Shown here piece by piece: positions 37,361 through 46,001 of a stretch of 64,000 nt of DNA. The number at the start of each line of letters is the position of its first letter. Position 1 is the stretch's first letter. The notes under the pieces were generated by a model that saw nothing but the letters and a program-made list of their open reading frames with translations, did no database searches and had not been told where the DNA came from. This DNA is from Cellulomonas denverensis (GTDB taxonomy: Bacteria; Actinomycetota; Actinomycetes; Actinomycetales; Cellulomonadaceae): NCBI RefSeq assembly GCF_012396125.1, contig NZ_JAAXOX010000001.1, forward strand, positions 434,001 through 498,000. The letters run 5' to 3'. Position numbers and translations under genes: made by a program.

Positions 37361-38938
37361 ATGACCGACACCCCGATGGCGGCCTCGCCCGCCCCCATGA
37401 CGCACCGGCAGGTGCTGGAGTCACTCTCCGGCATCCTGCTCGGCATGTTCGTGTCCGTGCTGGCCACGAGCGTGGTCTCCAGCTCGCTGCCCAAGATCGT
37501 CAGCGACCTGAACGGCTCGCAGCACTCCTACACCTGGGTGGTCACCGCCACCCTGCTGACCACCACGATCACCACCCCGATCTGGGGCAAGCTCGCCGAC
37601 CTGATGGATCGCAAGCTGCTGATCCAGATCGCGCTGATCATCTCCGTGGTGTCCTCCGCCGCCGCCGGGTTCGCGCACACCGTCGGCTTCCTGATCGGCG
37701 CCCGCGCGTTCCAGGGCATCGGCGCCGGTGGTCTGACCGCGCTGGCGACCATCCTGATGTCCGACATCCTCAGCCCCCGCGAGCGCGGCAAGTACATGGG
37801 CCTGATGGGCGGCATCATGGGCATCGGCATGGTCGGTGGCCCGCTGCTCGGCGGTGTGATCACCGACAGCCTGGGCTGGCGGTACAACTTCTTCGTCGGG
37901 CTGCCGTTCGCGGTGGCCGCGATCATCGTCCTGCAGATCACGCTGAAGCTGCCCGCGATGGTCCGCAAGGTGGTCAAGATCGACTACCTGGGCGCCGTGC
38001 TGATCAGCGCCGGCATCGCCTGCCTGCTGCTCTGGGTCACCTTCGCCGGCAGCAGCTTCGAGTGGCTGTCCTGGCAGACCTGGGCCATGACCGGTGGCTC
38101 CCTGGTGCTGCTGGCCCTGGCGGTGTGGGTGGAGTCCCGGGCCGCCGACCCGATCATCCCGCTGAACCTGTTCAAGAACCGCACGCTGGTGCTCTCCGTG
38201 GTCGCCTCGGTGGCGGTCGGCGTCGCGATGTTCGGCACCTCGGTGTTCCTGAGCCAGTACATGCAGGTCGCCCGCGGCAAGACCCCGACCCAGTCCGGTC
38301 TGCTGACCATCCCGATGATCCTGGGTGTGTTCCTGTCCTCGACCCTGAGCGGTCGCCGGATCACCAAGACCGGGCACTACAAGAAGTTCATGATCGCCGG
38401 TGCCGCGGTGCTCACCGTCGGCCTGGTGCTGATGGGCACGATCCACTACGACACCAGCTTCGTGCTGGTCAGCCTGTACATGTTCATCCTGGGCTCCGGC
38501 GTCGGCATGCTGATGCAGAACCTGGTGCTGGCGGTGCAGAACACCCTGGCAGTGGACGAGATCGGCTCCGGCACCGCGACCGTGGCGTTCTTCCGGACCC
38601 TCGGTGGTGCGATCGGCGTCAGCGCGCTGGGTGCGGTGCTGTCCTCGCGGATCACCACGCTGATCATGGACGGCCTGAGCGCCATCGGCATCGACCCGAG
38701 CGCCCTGGGCGGCGGCAGCAGCTCCGTCCCGGACGTGTCCACCATGCAGGAGCCGATCAAGACGATCGTGGAGTCCTCCTACGGTGACGCGATCGCCGAG
38801 CTGTTCCTGGTCGCCGCGCCGCTGGGTGTGGTCGCCCTGATCGCGGTGATCTTCCTCAAGGAGGTCCCGCTGGGGAACCGCTCCGGCCTGGAGCAGCGCG
38901 CCGCGGTGATGGACGAACTGGAGTCGGTCGAGGCCTGA
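37361..38938 (+). CDS. 14-TM MFS drug exporter (DHA2, EmrB/QacA type)
   Basis: 525 residues, 14 spans. Motif A LADLMDRKLL, motif B/C region GARAFQGIGAGGLTALA and GGIMGIGMVGGPLLGG. Proton-coupled drug efflux in the cytoplasmic membrane. Lies 88 bp after marR. Closed by a strong terminator at 38956-38991. Confidence 0.94.
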   Translation: MTDTPMAASPAPMTHRQVLESLSGILLGMFVSVLATSVVSSSLPKIVSDLNGSQHSYTWVVTATLLTTTITTPIWGKLADLMDRKLLIQIALIISVVSSAAAGFAHTVGFLIGARAFQGIGAGGLTALATILMSDILSPRERGKYMGLMGGIMGIGMVGGPLLGGVITDSLGWRYNFFVGLPFAVAAIIVLQITLKLPAMVRKVVKIDYLGAVLISAGIACLLLWVTFAGSSFEWLSWQTWAMTGGSLVLLALAVWVESRAADPIIPLNLFKNRTLVLSVVASVAVGVAMFGTSVFLSQYMQVARGKTPTQSGLLTIPMILGVFLSSTLSGRRITKTGHYKKFMIAGAAVLTVGLVLMGTIHYDTSFVLVSLYMFILGSGVGMLMQNLVLAVQNTLAVDEIGSGTATVAFFRTLGGAIGVSALGAVLSSRITTLIMDGLSAIGIDPSALGGGSSSVPDVSTMQEPIKTIVESSYGDAIAELFLVAAPLGVVALIAVIFLKEVPLGNRSGLEQRAAVMDELESVEA

Positions 38939-38955
38939 CCGCTCACCGGCGCCGT

Positions 38956-38991
38956 CACTGCCCCCGTCCGGACACCCGGGCGGGGGCAGTG
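38956..38991 (+). terminator. Terminator-like hairpin after the MFS gene
   Basis: 11-bp perfect outer stem (38956-38966 with 38981-38991) extended inward by a further five pairs including one G-U; loop of four. No U-tract, as is usual in GC-rich actinobacteria. Confidence 0.8.
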
Positions 38992-39021
38992 CCATGTCCG
39001 CCGGTGGGGAAGAATGACGAC

Positions 39022-39480
39022 ATGGACGCCCTGGACCCGCTGGCCCGGATCGAGGCCGAGCTCGGCCTGCTGCTGCGCCGGGCCCGGTCCCAGTCCGAGC
39101 GCCTGGCCCGGCAGGTGCACCCCGAGTTGGAGCCGTCCGCCTACCTGCTGCTGGTCCGGATCGCGCAGTCGCCCGGCATCCGCGCCGGGGAGCTCGCCCG
39201 GCTGATCGGGGTCGGCCGCGGCACGATGTCCCGCCAGCTGGCCCGGATCGAACAACTCGGCCTGATCGAGCGCGAGGCGGACCCGCACGACTCCCGCGGC
39301 CAGCTGCTCCGGTTGACCGCCGTCGGCGAGGAGCAGATGGCCCGGGCGCGACAGGCCCGGCGCGAGTACCTGGCCGCGGCGCTCACCGAGTGGGGCGACG
39401 ACGACCGCGGGGTGCTGGCCGACCAGCTCGCCCGGCTGAACCAGGACCTGGCGATCCACCGGCCCGCCGACGACGCCTGA
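39022..39480 (+). CDS. MarR-family regulator
   Basis: 152 residues. Winged helix with IRAGELARLIGVGRGTMSRQLARIEQ (~52-77) and wing DPHDSRGQLLRLTAVG. Separated from the MFS gene by a terminator, so independently expressed; its target is unclear. The ATG at 39022 is better placed than an in-frame alternative GTG at 38989, which lies inside the terminator. Confidence 0.9.
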   Translation: MDALDPLARIEAELGLLLRRARSQSERLARQVHPELEPSAYLLLVRIAQSPGIRAGELARLIGVGRGTMSRQLARIEQLGLIEREADPHDSRGQLLRLTAVGEEQMARARQARREYLAAALTEWGDDDRGVLADQLARLNQDLAIHRPADDA

Positions 39481-39497
39481 CCCCCACCGGCAGCAGT

Positions 39498-40355
39498 TCA
39501 GTGCGCCCAGGTCAGCGACCAGGTGCTCGGCCGCCGGGCCACCTGGGTCAGCGCCGCCACCCGCCCGGCGTCCCAGCGCCGCGGCAGCCGCTCGAAGCAC
39601 TCCGGCACCGCGTCCAGCTCCACTGCCCAGGCATCCGCGGCCGCCACCCGCTGCACCGGGGCACCCACCACCAGCACGCCGCGCACCCCCACCGGGGTCC
39701 CGACCGCGGCCCGCAGCAGCGCACTGGCCCGGGCCGCCGCCAGCCGGACGTCCCGCAGTTGGGCCACCGCCTCGCCGTCGGCGGACAGCCGGCGGCCGTC
39801 CAGCACGAAGCCCTGGGCGGTGATCCGGGTGGCGTCGGCCACCGCGAACGCCCCGCCCGGGCCGATCAGCAGATCGTCCAGCACGGTCCCCTGGCGGCCC
39901 ACCGGGACGTCGTGCAGCACCGACCAGCCGGAGAGCACCAGCCGGTCCAGCCGCTCCCGCAGCGAGTCGTCGCCAGCAGCGTCCTCGGCCCGGTGCCGCC
40001 CACGCGCAGCGGGCAGCGCCGGACCGGTCAGGGTTGCGAAGCCCGGCAACGGTGCCGGGGTGACCGCGATCTCGCCCGCCTGGTGATCGGCCGGACCGGG
40101 TGCGGCACGCCGGCCACGCGGACCGGTCGCGTCCAGCACCTCGGACAGCGGCAGCACCAGCTCGGGCAGGTCCCGGCGCAGGAACGCCTGGGCGGCGGTC
40201 CGCACCGCACCGTCGGCCCACTCCGCGCCCCGCGCCAGGTCCACCGCCCCGGTGACCAGGTCGATGCTGCCCAGCGGCGCGCCGGTCCCGGCCCGCACGT
40301 ACAACCGGTCGGCGCCGTAGCGGCGCCACCGGTGCACGATCAGGGCCGGTTCCAT
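39498..40355 (-). CDS. Degenerate NERD-domain-like protein
   Basis: 285 residues. The central part GWSVLHDVPVGRQG, DDLLIGPGGAFAVAD and GFVLDGRRL follows the nuclease-related domain (NERD) pattern, but the Lys expected after the GPGG strand is Thr/Ala, so nuclease activity is doubtful. N-terminal ~120 residues are unassigned. Start ATG 40355 has GATAGT 6 nt upstream (leaderless candidate). Convergent with the marR at 39022. Confidence 0.72.
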   Translation of the reverse strand: MEPALIVHRWRRYGADRLYVRAGTGAPLGSIDLVTGAVDLARGAEWADGAVRTAAQAFLRRDLPELVLPLSEVLDATGPRGRRAAPGPADHQAGEIAVTPAPLPGFATLTGPALPAARGRHRAEDAAGDDSLRERLDRLVLSGWSVLHDVPVGRQGTVLDDLLIGPGGAFAVADATRITAQGFVLDGRRLSADGEAVAQLRDVRLAAARASALLRAAVGTPVGVRGVLVVGAPVQRVAAADAWAVELDAVPECFERLPRRWDAGRVAALTQVARRPSTWSLTWAH

Positions 40356-40361
40356 GTCAGG

Positions 40362-40367
40362 ACTATC
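40362..40367 (-). promoter_or_regulatory. -10-like hexamer for the NERD-like gene
   Basis: GATAGT on the minus strand, 6 nt before the ATG; no ribosome site. Confidence 0.35.
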
Positions 40368-40397
40368 GGCAGCCGGGTGCCCGACCTGAACCCCCGG

Positions 40398-40802
40398 CTA
40401 CTCCCCGACCGGCTCGAAGGTCAGGCTGACCGAGTTCATGCAGAACCGGTCGCCGGTGGGGGTCTGCGGCGCGTCGTCGAAGACGTGCCCCAGGTGCGAG
40501 CCGCACTTGGCGCAGCGGACCTCGGTGCGCACCATGCCCAGGCTGCGGTCCTCGATCAGCTCCACCCGGTCGCCGGCCAGCGGCGAGTAGAAGCTCGGCC
40601 AGCCGCAGTGCGAGTCGAACTTGGTCTCCGAGCGGAACAGCTCGTTGCCACAGGCGCGACAGCGGTAGACGCCCTCGCGCTTCTCGTCCAGCAGCTCACC
40701 GGTCCACGGGCGCTCGGTGCCGGCCAGGCGGAGCACCTGGAACTCGGCGGGGTTCAGCACGGCCCGCCACTCGGACTCGTTCTTGGTGACCTCGTACGTC
40801 AC
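40398..40802 (-). CDS. msrB: Peptide-methionine (R)-S-oxide reductase MsrB
   Basis: Repairs oxidised methionine, R-epimer. 134 residues. Structural zinc cysteines in YRCRACGNEL and VRCAKCGSHLGHV; catalytic Cys in RFCMNSVSL near residue 121; FDSHCGWPSFY is family-typical. GTG start with GAGAGGAGG upstream. Confidence 0.97.
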   Translation of the reverse strand: MTYEVTKNESEWRAVLNPAEFQVLRLAGTERPWTGELLDEKREGVYRCRACGNELFRSETKFDSHCGWPSFYSPLAGDRVELIEDRSLGMVRTEVRCAKCGSHLGHVFDDAPQTPTGDRFCMNSVSLTFEPVGE

Positions 40803-40886
40803 GGTGTCCTCCTCTCGCGCACCCTTCCGGCTGAAGGGCCGCAGCGGTGCAACCCGGGATCACACCCGAGTGTTCCGCAGCCGGCC

Positions 40887-42395
40887 TCAGCCCGCCGCGC
40901 GAGCGCCCGTCTGGGCCGGACCCTGGGCGCGACCGGCCCGGCGGTTGCGGTTGCGCCGCGGCTGCCCACCGGCGCCGGCCGGCTGGGCGGCAGGAGATCC
41001 CGCGCCCTGACGGCCGCTGGTGCTGCCACCGGCCCGGTTCCCGCCCGCAGCCGGAGCCGCCGGGTTCCCGGCACCCCGGCCACGCCCACGGCGACGGCGA
41101 CCGCCACCGGAGGACTGCTCGGCCGTCGCCGGCACCGCAGCCCCGCCGCCGGACCGCCGGGCCCGCTTCGCGGTCGCGTTGCGCCCGGTCGAGGTGCCCT
41201 GCACCGGCGCGGCGGCCGGGGCGGGCTGCACCCGCGGGGCGACCTCCCCGACCAGGGCGGCGACCGCGGCGGAGCCGGGACCGACCTGCTGCGGGGTGAC
41301 GGTGATCTTCGCCTTGCGGGTCAGGTCGCGGACGTCGCCGGCCTGCTCGGGCAGCTGCAGGGTGACGACCACGCCACCGGAGCCGGCCCGGGCGGTGCGG
41401 CCGGAGCGGTGCAGGTACGCCTTGTGCTCGGCCGGCGGGTCGACGTGCACGACCAGCTCGACGTCGTCGACGTGGATGCCACGGGCGGCGATGTCGGTGG
41501 CGACCAGCACCCGGACCTCGCCGGAGGTGAAGGCGGCGAGGTTCCGCTCGCGGGCGCCCTGGCCGAGGTTGCCCTGCAGGTCCACGGCGGGGATGCCGTC
41601 CGCGGTCAGCTGCTTGGCGAGCTTCTTGGCCTGGTGCTTGGTGCGGGTGAACAGCACCCGGCGGCCGGTGCCGGAGGCGAGCTCGCGCAGCACCTGCTTC
41701 TTGGCGTCCGCGTCGGCGAGCGCGAAGACGTGGTGGGTCATGGTCGACACCGGGGCCACGGCCGGGTCGACGGAGTGGGTGACCGGCTGGTGCAGGTAGC
41801 GCTTGACCAGGGTGTCCACGCCGTTGTCCAGGGTGGCGGAGAACAGCATCCGCTGGCCCTTGGCCGGGGTGCGGTCGAGCAGGCGGCGGACCACCGGCAG
41901 GAAGCCGAGGTCGGCCATGTGGTCGGCCTCGTCCAGCACGGTGATCTCGATCGCGTCCAGGGAGCACAGCCCCTGCTTGATCAGGTCCTCCAGGCGCCCG
42001 GGGCAGGCGACCAGGACGTCGATGCCCTTCTTCAGCGCCGCGACCTGCGGGCCCTGGCCGACGCCGCCGAAGACGGTGGTGCTGGTCAGGCCGAGGGCGT
42101 CGGCCAGCGGCGCGACGGTGGCGTGGATCTGGGAGGCGAGCTCGCGGGTGGGCGCCAGGATCAGCGACCGCGGGCGGCCGGAGGTGCGGGGCTTGCCGGA
42201 GGCGGCCAGCCGGGTCACCACCGGCAGGCTGAACGCCAGGGTCTTGCCGGAGCCGGTGCGGCCGCGGCCGAGCACGTCGGTGCCCGCGAGGGTGTCCGGC
42301 AGAGTGGCGGACTGGATGGGGAACGGCGCGTCGATGCCGCGGTCCGCGAGGGAGCGGGCCAGCACGGCAGGAACGCCGAGGTCGATGAAGGTCAT
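40887..42395 (-). CDS. DEAD-box RNA helicase
   Basis: 502 residues. Q motif region with IQSATLPDTLAGTDVLG, Walker A GRTGSGKT, PTRELA, VLDEADHMADLGF (motif II DEAD), SAT, ATDIAARGIHV and HRSGRTARAG. A ~120-residue basic Ala/Gly/Arg-rich tail (RRRRGRGRGA) probably binds RNA or ribosomes. RhlE/DeaD-like; likely ribosome assembly or cold adaptation. ATG 42395. Confidence 0.96.
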   Translation of the reverse strand: MTFIDLGVPAVLARSLADRGIDAPFPIQSATLPDTLAGTDVLGRGRTGSGKTLAFSLPVVTRLAASGKPRTSGRPRSLILAPTRELASQIHATVAPLADALGLTSTTVFGGVGQGPQVAALKKGIDVLVACPGRLEDLIKQGLCSLDAIEITVLDEADHMADLGFLPVVRRLLDRTPAKGQRMLFSATLDNGVDTLVKRYLHQPVTHSVDPAVAPVSTMTHHVFALADADAKKQVLRELASGTGRRVLFTRTKHQAKKLAKQLTADGIPAVDLQGNLGQGARERNLAAFTSGEVRVLVATDIAARGIHVDDVELVVHVDPPAEHKAYLHRSGRTARAGSGGVVVTLQLPEQAGDVRDLTRKAKITVTPQQVGPGSAAVAALVGEVAPRVQPAPAAAPVQGTSTGRNATAKRARRSGGGAAVPATAEQSSGGGRRRRGRGRGAGNPAAPAAGGNRAGGSTSGRQGAGSPAAQPAGAGGQPRRNRNRRAGRAQGPAQTGARAAG

Positions 42396-42453
42396 GTCGC
42401 CTTTCGGGCGGTCGGGCCCGCGCGATCACCGGCGCTCGGCTGCGCGGCCCGGC

Positions 42454-43104
42454 TCAGTCTCGGCTGAGCATCTGCTGGCGGCGCAGGGCGCCCTGCGTGC
42501 GCAGGACATAGCTGAACAGTTCGTCGAGCTCCCGGGGACTGGCATCCCGGAACCGGCAGCCGTAGTGGGTGCCGCTCCTGGATGGTTGGGCGCGCACGAT
42601 GTCCGCGTGCAGCCAGAACGCCTCGGGGAGCTCGGGGAAGACGAACCGGACCGTGCTCCCGATCGGGAGGTCGGTCATACACATCATACGCATCCCGTGC
42701 GCGGACACATCGAGGGCGACGAACCGGCAGCGGCGTTCGCCGGTGGCGGGGTCGCGGTCGGCGGGCTCGTCGTCGCCGGGTTCCAGGCCCTCGGGGAAGG
42801 TGACCCAGCCCTCGCACTCGACCCGGACCTGCACCCGGGCCACCGCGCGTTTCTGCAGGGTGGACAGCAGTTCGACCTCGGAGCAGCCGAGCAGATCGGC
42901 GGAGGACCGACCGACGGTCCCGCCGTAGACGCACTCGCCGCGCTGGTCGTCCAGCACCCGGAGCACGACCCGTTCACCCTCGGTGAAGCCGCGGACCAGG
43001 CTCTCCGATCCGACCCACATCACACCGTCCTCGAACGCCCGGACGTAGCCGTCCAGCCGGATCACCCCGTCGACCTCGACGGTGCAGACGGCGAGCTCGT
43101 GCAT
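42454..43104 (-). CDS. PilZ-domain c-di-GMP receptor
   Basis: 216 residues. YcgR-like N-domain (~1-80), then a PilZ domain with the c-di-GMP motif RxxxR as Arg86-Arg90 (QKRAVAR) and D-x-S-x-x-G as DVSAHG (132-137). Both ligand motifs are intact, so it should bind c-di-GMP. Start chosen as ATG 43104 (GAGG 9 nt upstream); an ATG 9 bp upstream is also in frame. Divergent from the GGDEF-EAL gene, which makes or breaks its ligand. Confidence 0.9.
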   Translation of the reverse strand: MHELAVCTVEVDGVIRLDGYVRAFEDGVMWVGSESLVRGFTEGERVVLRVLDDQRGECVYGGTVGRSSADLLGCSEVELLSTLQKRAVARVQVRVECEGWVTFPEGLEPGDDEPADRDPATGERRCRFVALDVSAHGMRMMCMTDLPIGSTVRFVFPELPEAFWLHADIVRAQPSRSGTHYGCRFRDASPRELDELFSYVLRTQGALRRQQMLSRD

Positions 43105-43185
43105 CGGGGCCATCCTCGGGTCGGCGGTCGGGGCGCGGTCACGCTACTCAGGCCGACCCCTGGCCGCGCGGCGACGGCGGGGGGT

Positions 43186-43207
43186 TTCACCCTGATAGCC
43201 GGGTGAA
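43186..43207. promoter_or_regulatory. Inverted repeat between pilZ and GGDEF-EAL genes
   Basis: TTCACCC (43186-43192) and GGGTGAA (43201-43207) are perfect arms around 8 nt. Lies in the 197-bp divergent region. A TAGTCT -10-like hexamer at 43281-43286 may serve the GGDEF-EAL gene. Confidence 0.5.
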
Positions 43208-43301
43208 TTGCCACTCACGGACGTCCGATTCATCCGAAACGCCCAAAGCCGCCACCCTCGCTTATTCCCCCACACACCCCTAGTCTCGCCCCGAGTCGCC
43301 C

Positions 43302-45338
43302 GTGCCCGCGGGCGGCCTTCCTGCGTCCCTCCGCGAGGTTCTGCTGGCTACCGCCCGACGCCGCTGGTCCCTGACCCGGTACTTCGCCGTCGTGAGCGTG
43401 CTGGCCATGCTCGCGCTGGGCGTCGCGCTGGTCTGGGTGACCGCCAACGTGATGAGCGCGCAGGCCCGCCGGGACGGGATCGCGATGGCGCAGAGCATCG
43501 AGTCCTACGCCACCTCCGCGGTCCCGGAGGACGCCTACACCGTCGGCGTTCTGGACCCGGAGACCTCCGACCGGATCGCCGAGCAGGTCGCCGGCTTCGA
43601 GCACCTGACCCGGCTGCGGCTGTGGTCGGTCGACGGGGTGCTGCTCTTCGACTCCCAGCAGGACTCCACCGGCTTCCCGGACGGCGACCGGCTGGACGCC
43701 GCGACCCGGCAGCAGGAACCGGACGCTCAGGTGGTGACCGAGGTGCGCGGCCAGCAGTTCGGCGGCACCGAATCCACCCAGCTCGACGTCTACGTGCCGA
43801 TCGAGCACGACGGGACGGTGGTCGGCGCCGCCGAGGTGATGCTGGACTACTCGCAGACCCAGACCGCCCTGACCCGCGCCGTACGCACGGTCACCGCGGT
43901 GGTCGCCGGCGGGCTGCTGCTGCTCTGGCTGCTGCTGTTCCGCACCGTGCGCAATGCCTCGCACCGGTTGCACACCTCCGCGCTGGAGAACGCCCGGCTC
44001 GCGCTGATCGACGCCCTGACCGGCCTGCCGAACCGCCGGATGCTCGGCGACCGGCTGGAGCGGGCGATCGCCGGGCACCGGGCGTCTGGCACCACGGTGG
44101 GGCTGGCCCTGCTGGACGTGGACCGGTTCAAGGACATCAACGACTCCCTGGGCCACGACCGCGGGGACGAACTGCTGCAACAGGTCGCCACCCGGCTGCG
44201 GGACGCGATGCGCTCCGACGACGTGGTCGCCCGGCTCGGTGGCGACGAGTTCGCGATCCTGCTGCCGGACATCCGCTCGGTCGCCGACGCCGAGGCCGCC
44301 GCCCGCCGGGTCCGCCAGCTGTTCGCCCCGCCGTTCCCGCTCGGCGACCTGGCGCTGCACGTGGACACCTCGATCGGCGTCGCCTGCCTGCCGGACCACG
44401 CGCTGGACGCCTCCTCGCTGATGCGGATGGCCGATGTCGCGATGTACACCGCCAAGACCCACCGGCTCGGCGTCTCGGTGTACTCCCCGGAGGAGGACGA
44501 CTCCTCCCCCGCCCGGCTGGTGCTGCTCGGCGACCTGCACCGGGCGCTCAGCGTCGAGGACGAGCTCGAGATGCACTACCAGCCGAAGATCGACCTGGGC
44601 ACCGGCCGGTCGATCGGCCTGGAGGCGCTGATGCGCTGGCGGCACCCCACCCGCGGGATGCTGCCGCCCGACCTGTTCATTCCGCTGGCCGAGCAGTCCG
44701 GCCTGATCCACGACCTGACCCGGTACGCGCTGCGTGCCTGCGTGGCCCAGCTCGCGCAGTGGTCGGTGGACCGGGCGCCGGTGCCGGTGGCGGTGAACCT
44801 GTCCGCCCACGACGTCACCGCCCAGGACGTGGTGGAGGTGATCGAGGACCTGCTCACCCTGCACCAGGTGCCCGCGGAGCTGCTGGAGGTCGAGATCACC
44901 GAGACCGCCCTGGTCTCCGACCCTTCCCGGGTGGTGCCGGTGCTGCACCGGCTGGGCGAGATCGGGGTCCGGGTGTCGATCGACGACTTCGGGATCGGCA
45001 ACACCTCGATCTCCCAGCTGCGCGACCTGCCGGTGCACGGGCTGAAGATCGACCGGCTGTTCGTCGCCGACCTGGCCAGCACCGGCAAGCGCGGTTCGGA
45101 GGTGGTGGTCAAGGCGATGGTCGACCTGGCGCACTCCTTCGGACTGCAGGTGGTCGCCGAGGGCGTCGAGGACGAGAACACCGCCGATGCCCTGCGCCGC
45201 CTCACCGTCGACCAGGCCCAGGGCTACCTGTACTCCCCGGCCGTCCCGGCGGAGCGGCTCGCCGCCGCCCACCTGCCCCGACTGGGTGAAGAAAAACCCG
45301 ACACATCGCCTCAAGTCACCCGTAACACCAACCGATAA
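43302..45338 (+). CDS. Membrane-bound GGDEF-EAL c-di-GMP enzyme
   Basis: 678 residues. Two membrane spans (~28-50 and ~198-215) flank a ~145-residue extracytoplasmic sensor. GGDEF domain ~225-395 with GGDEF at 313-317 and a proper inhibitory I-site, Arg304-x-x-Asp307, five residues before it. EAL domain ~405-660 with EAL at 441-443 (GLEALMRW), EITETAL, DDFGIGNTS and EGVED. Both active sites look complete, so it may switch between synthesis and hydrolysis, with product feedback. GTG start with weak ribosome site. Confidence 0.95.
   Translation: MPAGGLPASLREVLLATARRRWSLTRYFAVVSVLAMLALGVALVWVTANVMSAQARRDGIAMAQSIESYATSAVPEDAYTVGVLDPETSDRIAEQVAGFEHLTRLRLWSVDGVLLFDSQQDSTGFPDGDRLDAATRQQEPDAQVVTEVRGQQFGGTESTQLDVYVPIEHDGTVVGAAEVMLDYSQTQTALTRAVRTVTAVVAGGLLLLWLLLFRTVRNASHRLHTSALENARLALIDALTGLPNRRMLGDRLERAIAGHRASGTTVGLALLDVDRFKDINDSLGHDRGDELLQQVATRLRDAMRSDDVVARLGGDEFAILLPDIRSVADAEAAARRVRQLFAPPFPLGDLALHVDTSIGVACLPDHALDASSLMRMADVAMYTAKTHRLGVSVYSPEEDDSSPARLVLLGDLHRALSVEDELEMHYQPKIDLGTGRSIGLEALMRWRHPTRGMLPPDLFIPLAEQSGLIHDLTRYALRACVAQLAQWSVDRAPVPVAVNLSAHDVTAQDVVEVIEDLLTLHQVPAELLEVEITETALVSDPSRVVPVLHRLGEIGVRVSIDDFGIGNTSISQLRDLPVHGLKIDRLFVADLASTGKRGSEVVVKAMVDLAHSFGLQVVAEGVEDENTADALRRLTVDQAQGYLYSPAVPAERLAAAHLPRLGEEKPDTSPQVTRNTNR
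45311..45338 (+). promoter_or_regulatory. Candidate sigma-28 (FliA/WhiG)-like promoter for the matrix genes
   Basis: TCAA (45311-45314), 16 nt, ACCGATAA (45331-45338). Resembles the sigma-28 consensus TAAA-N15-GCCGATAA, and lies in an AT-richer pocket. The -10 includes the TAA stop of the GGDEF-EAL gene. 41 bp before the TasA-like gene. Confidence 0.5.
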
Positions 45339-45379
45339 CACCCGAACAGCCCTCATCCGCTCACTCGTGAGGACCACTG

Positions 45380-45997
45380 ATGGACGACCTGCTCCAGGAC
45401 ATGATCACCCCGCCGGCACCGCGCCGGGACCCGGCCCGGCGACGGCGCCTGATCGGGACCGCGGCGATCCTCGGCATGGCCGGGCTCGGGCTGACCACCC
45501 TGGTCACCTCCGCGATCTTCACCGACAACGACGACAGCGGCCGGACCGGCATCGTCACCGGCACGGTGGACATCGAGGCGGGCGAGGACGTCGCCTTCAC
45601 CCTGCCGCCGGGCAACCTGGCCCCCGGCGACTCGATCTACAGCCCGGTCACGGTCAACAACGCGGGCTCACTCGCGCTGACCTACGGCGTGCAGTACGCG
45701 GCGAGCAACGACGACAACAAGGGCCTGGCCGACGTGCTCACGATGGAGCTGTTCGCCACCGGCACCTGCTCCGCCGACGGTGTGGCCGGCCTGACCCCGA
45801 TCGGCACGGTCGGTCCCGGACTCGCCCGGTCGGCGACCGCACTGACCACCGCCGACCGTGGCCTGATCGCCCGCGCGTCGGAGGAGCTGTGCGTCCGGGT
45901 CAACGTGCCGGACATCGGCAACGACTACCAGGACTCCCGGACCGACCTCACCCTGACGTTCGTCGCGCAACAGGACCCCGAGAACCCGCACCAGTGA
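45380..45997 (+). CDS. TasA-like / SipW-dependent secreted matrix protein
   Basis: 205 residues. Basic N-terminus then a hydrophobic segment ~24-45 leading into SAIFTDNDDSGRTGIVTG, the pattern of SipW-processed signal sequences of TasA/camelysin proteins. Mature part is a beta-rich domain of ~150 residues with VNNAGSLALTYGV and two cysteines. In Bacillus, TasA forms biofilm fibres after SipW cleavage; the same pairing here suggests a surface fibre or matrix protein. GAGGA ribosome site. Confidence 0.82.
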   Translation: MDDLLQDMITPPAPRRDPARRRRLIGTAAILGMAGLGLTTLVTSAIFTDNDDSGRTGIVTGTVDIEAGEDVAFTLPPGNLAPGDSIYSPVTVNNAGSLALTYGVQYAASNDDNKGLADVLTMELFATGTCSADGVAGLTPIGTVGPGLARSATALTTADRGLIARASEELCVRVNVPDIGNDYQDSRTDLTLTFVAQQDPENPHQ

Positions 45998-46001
45998 GCC
46001 G

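Noticed and set aside
45339..45379. GEMM c-di-GMP riboswitch before the TasA-like gene
   Set aside because: The gap is only 41 bp and has none of the conserved GEMM sequence.
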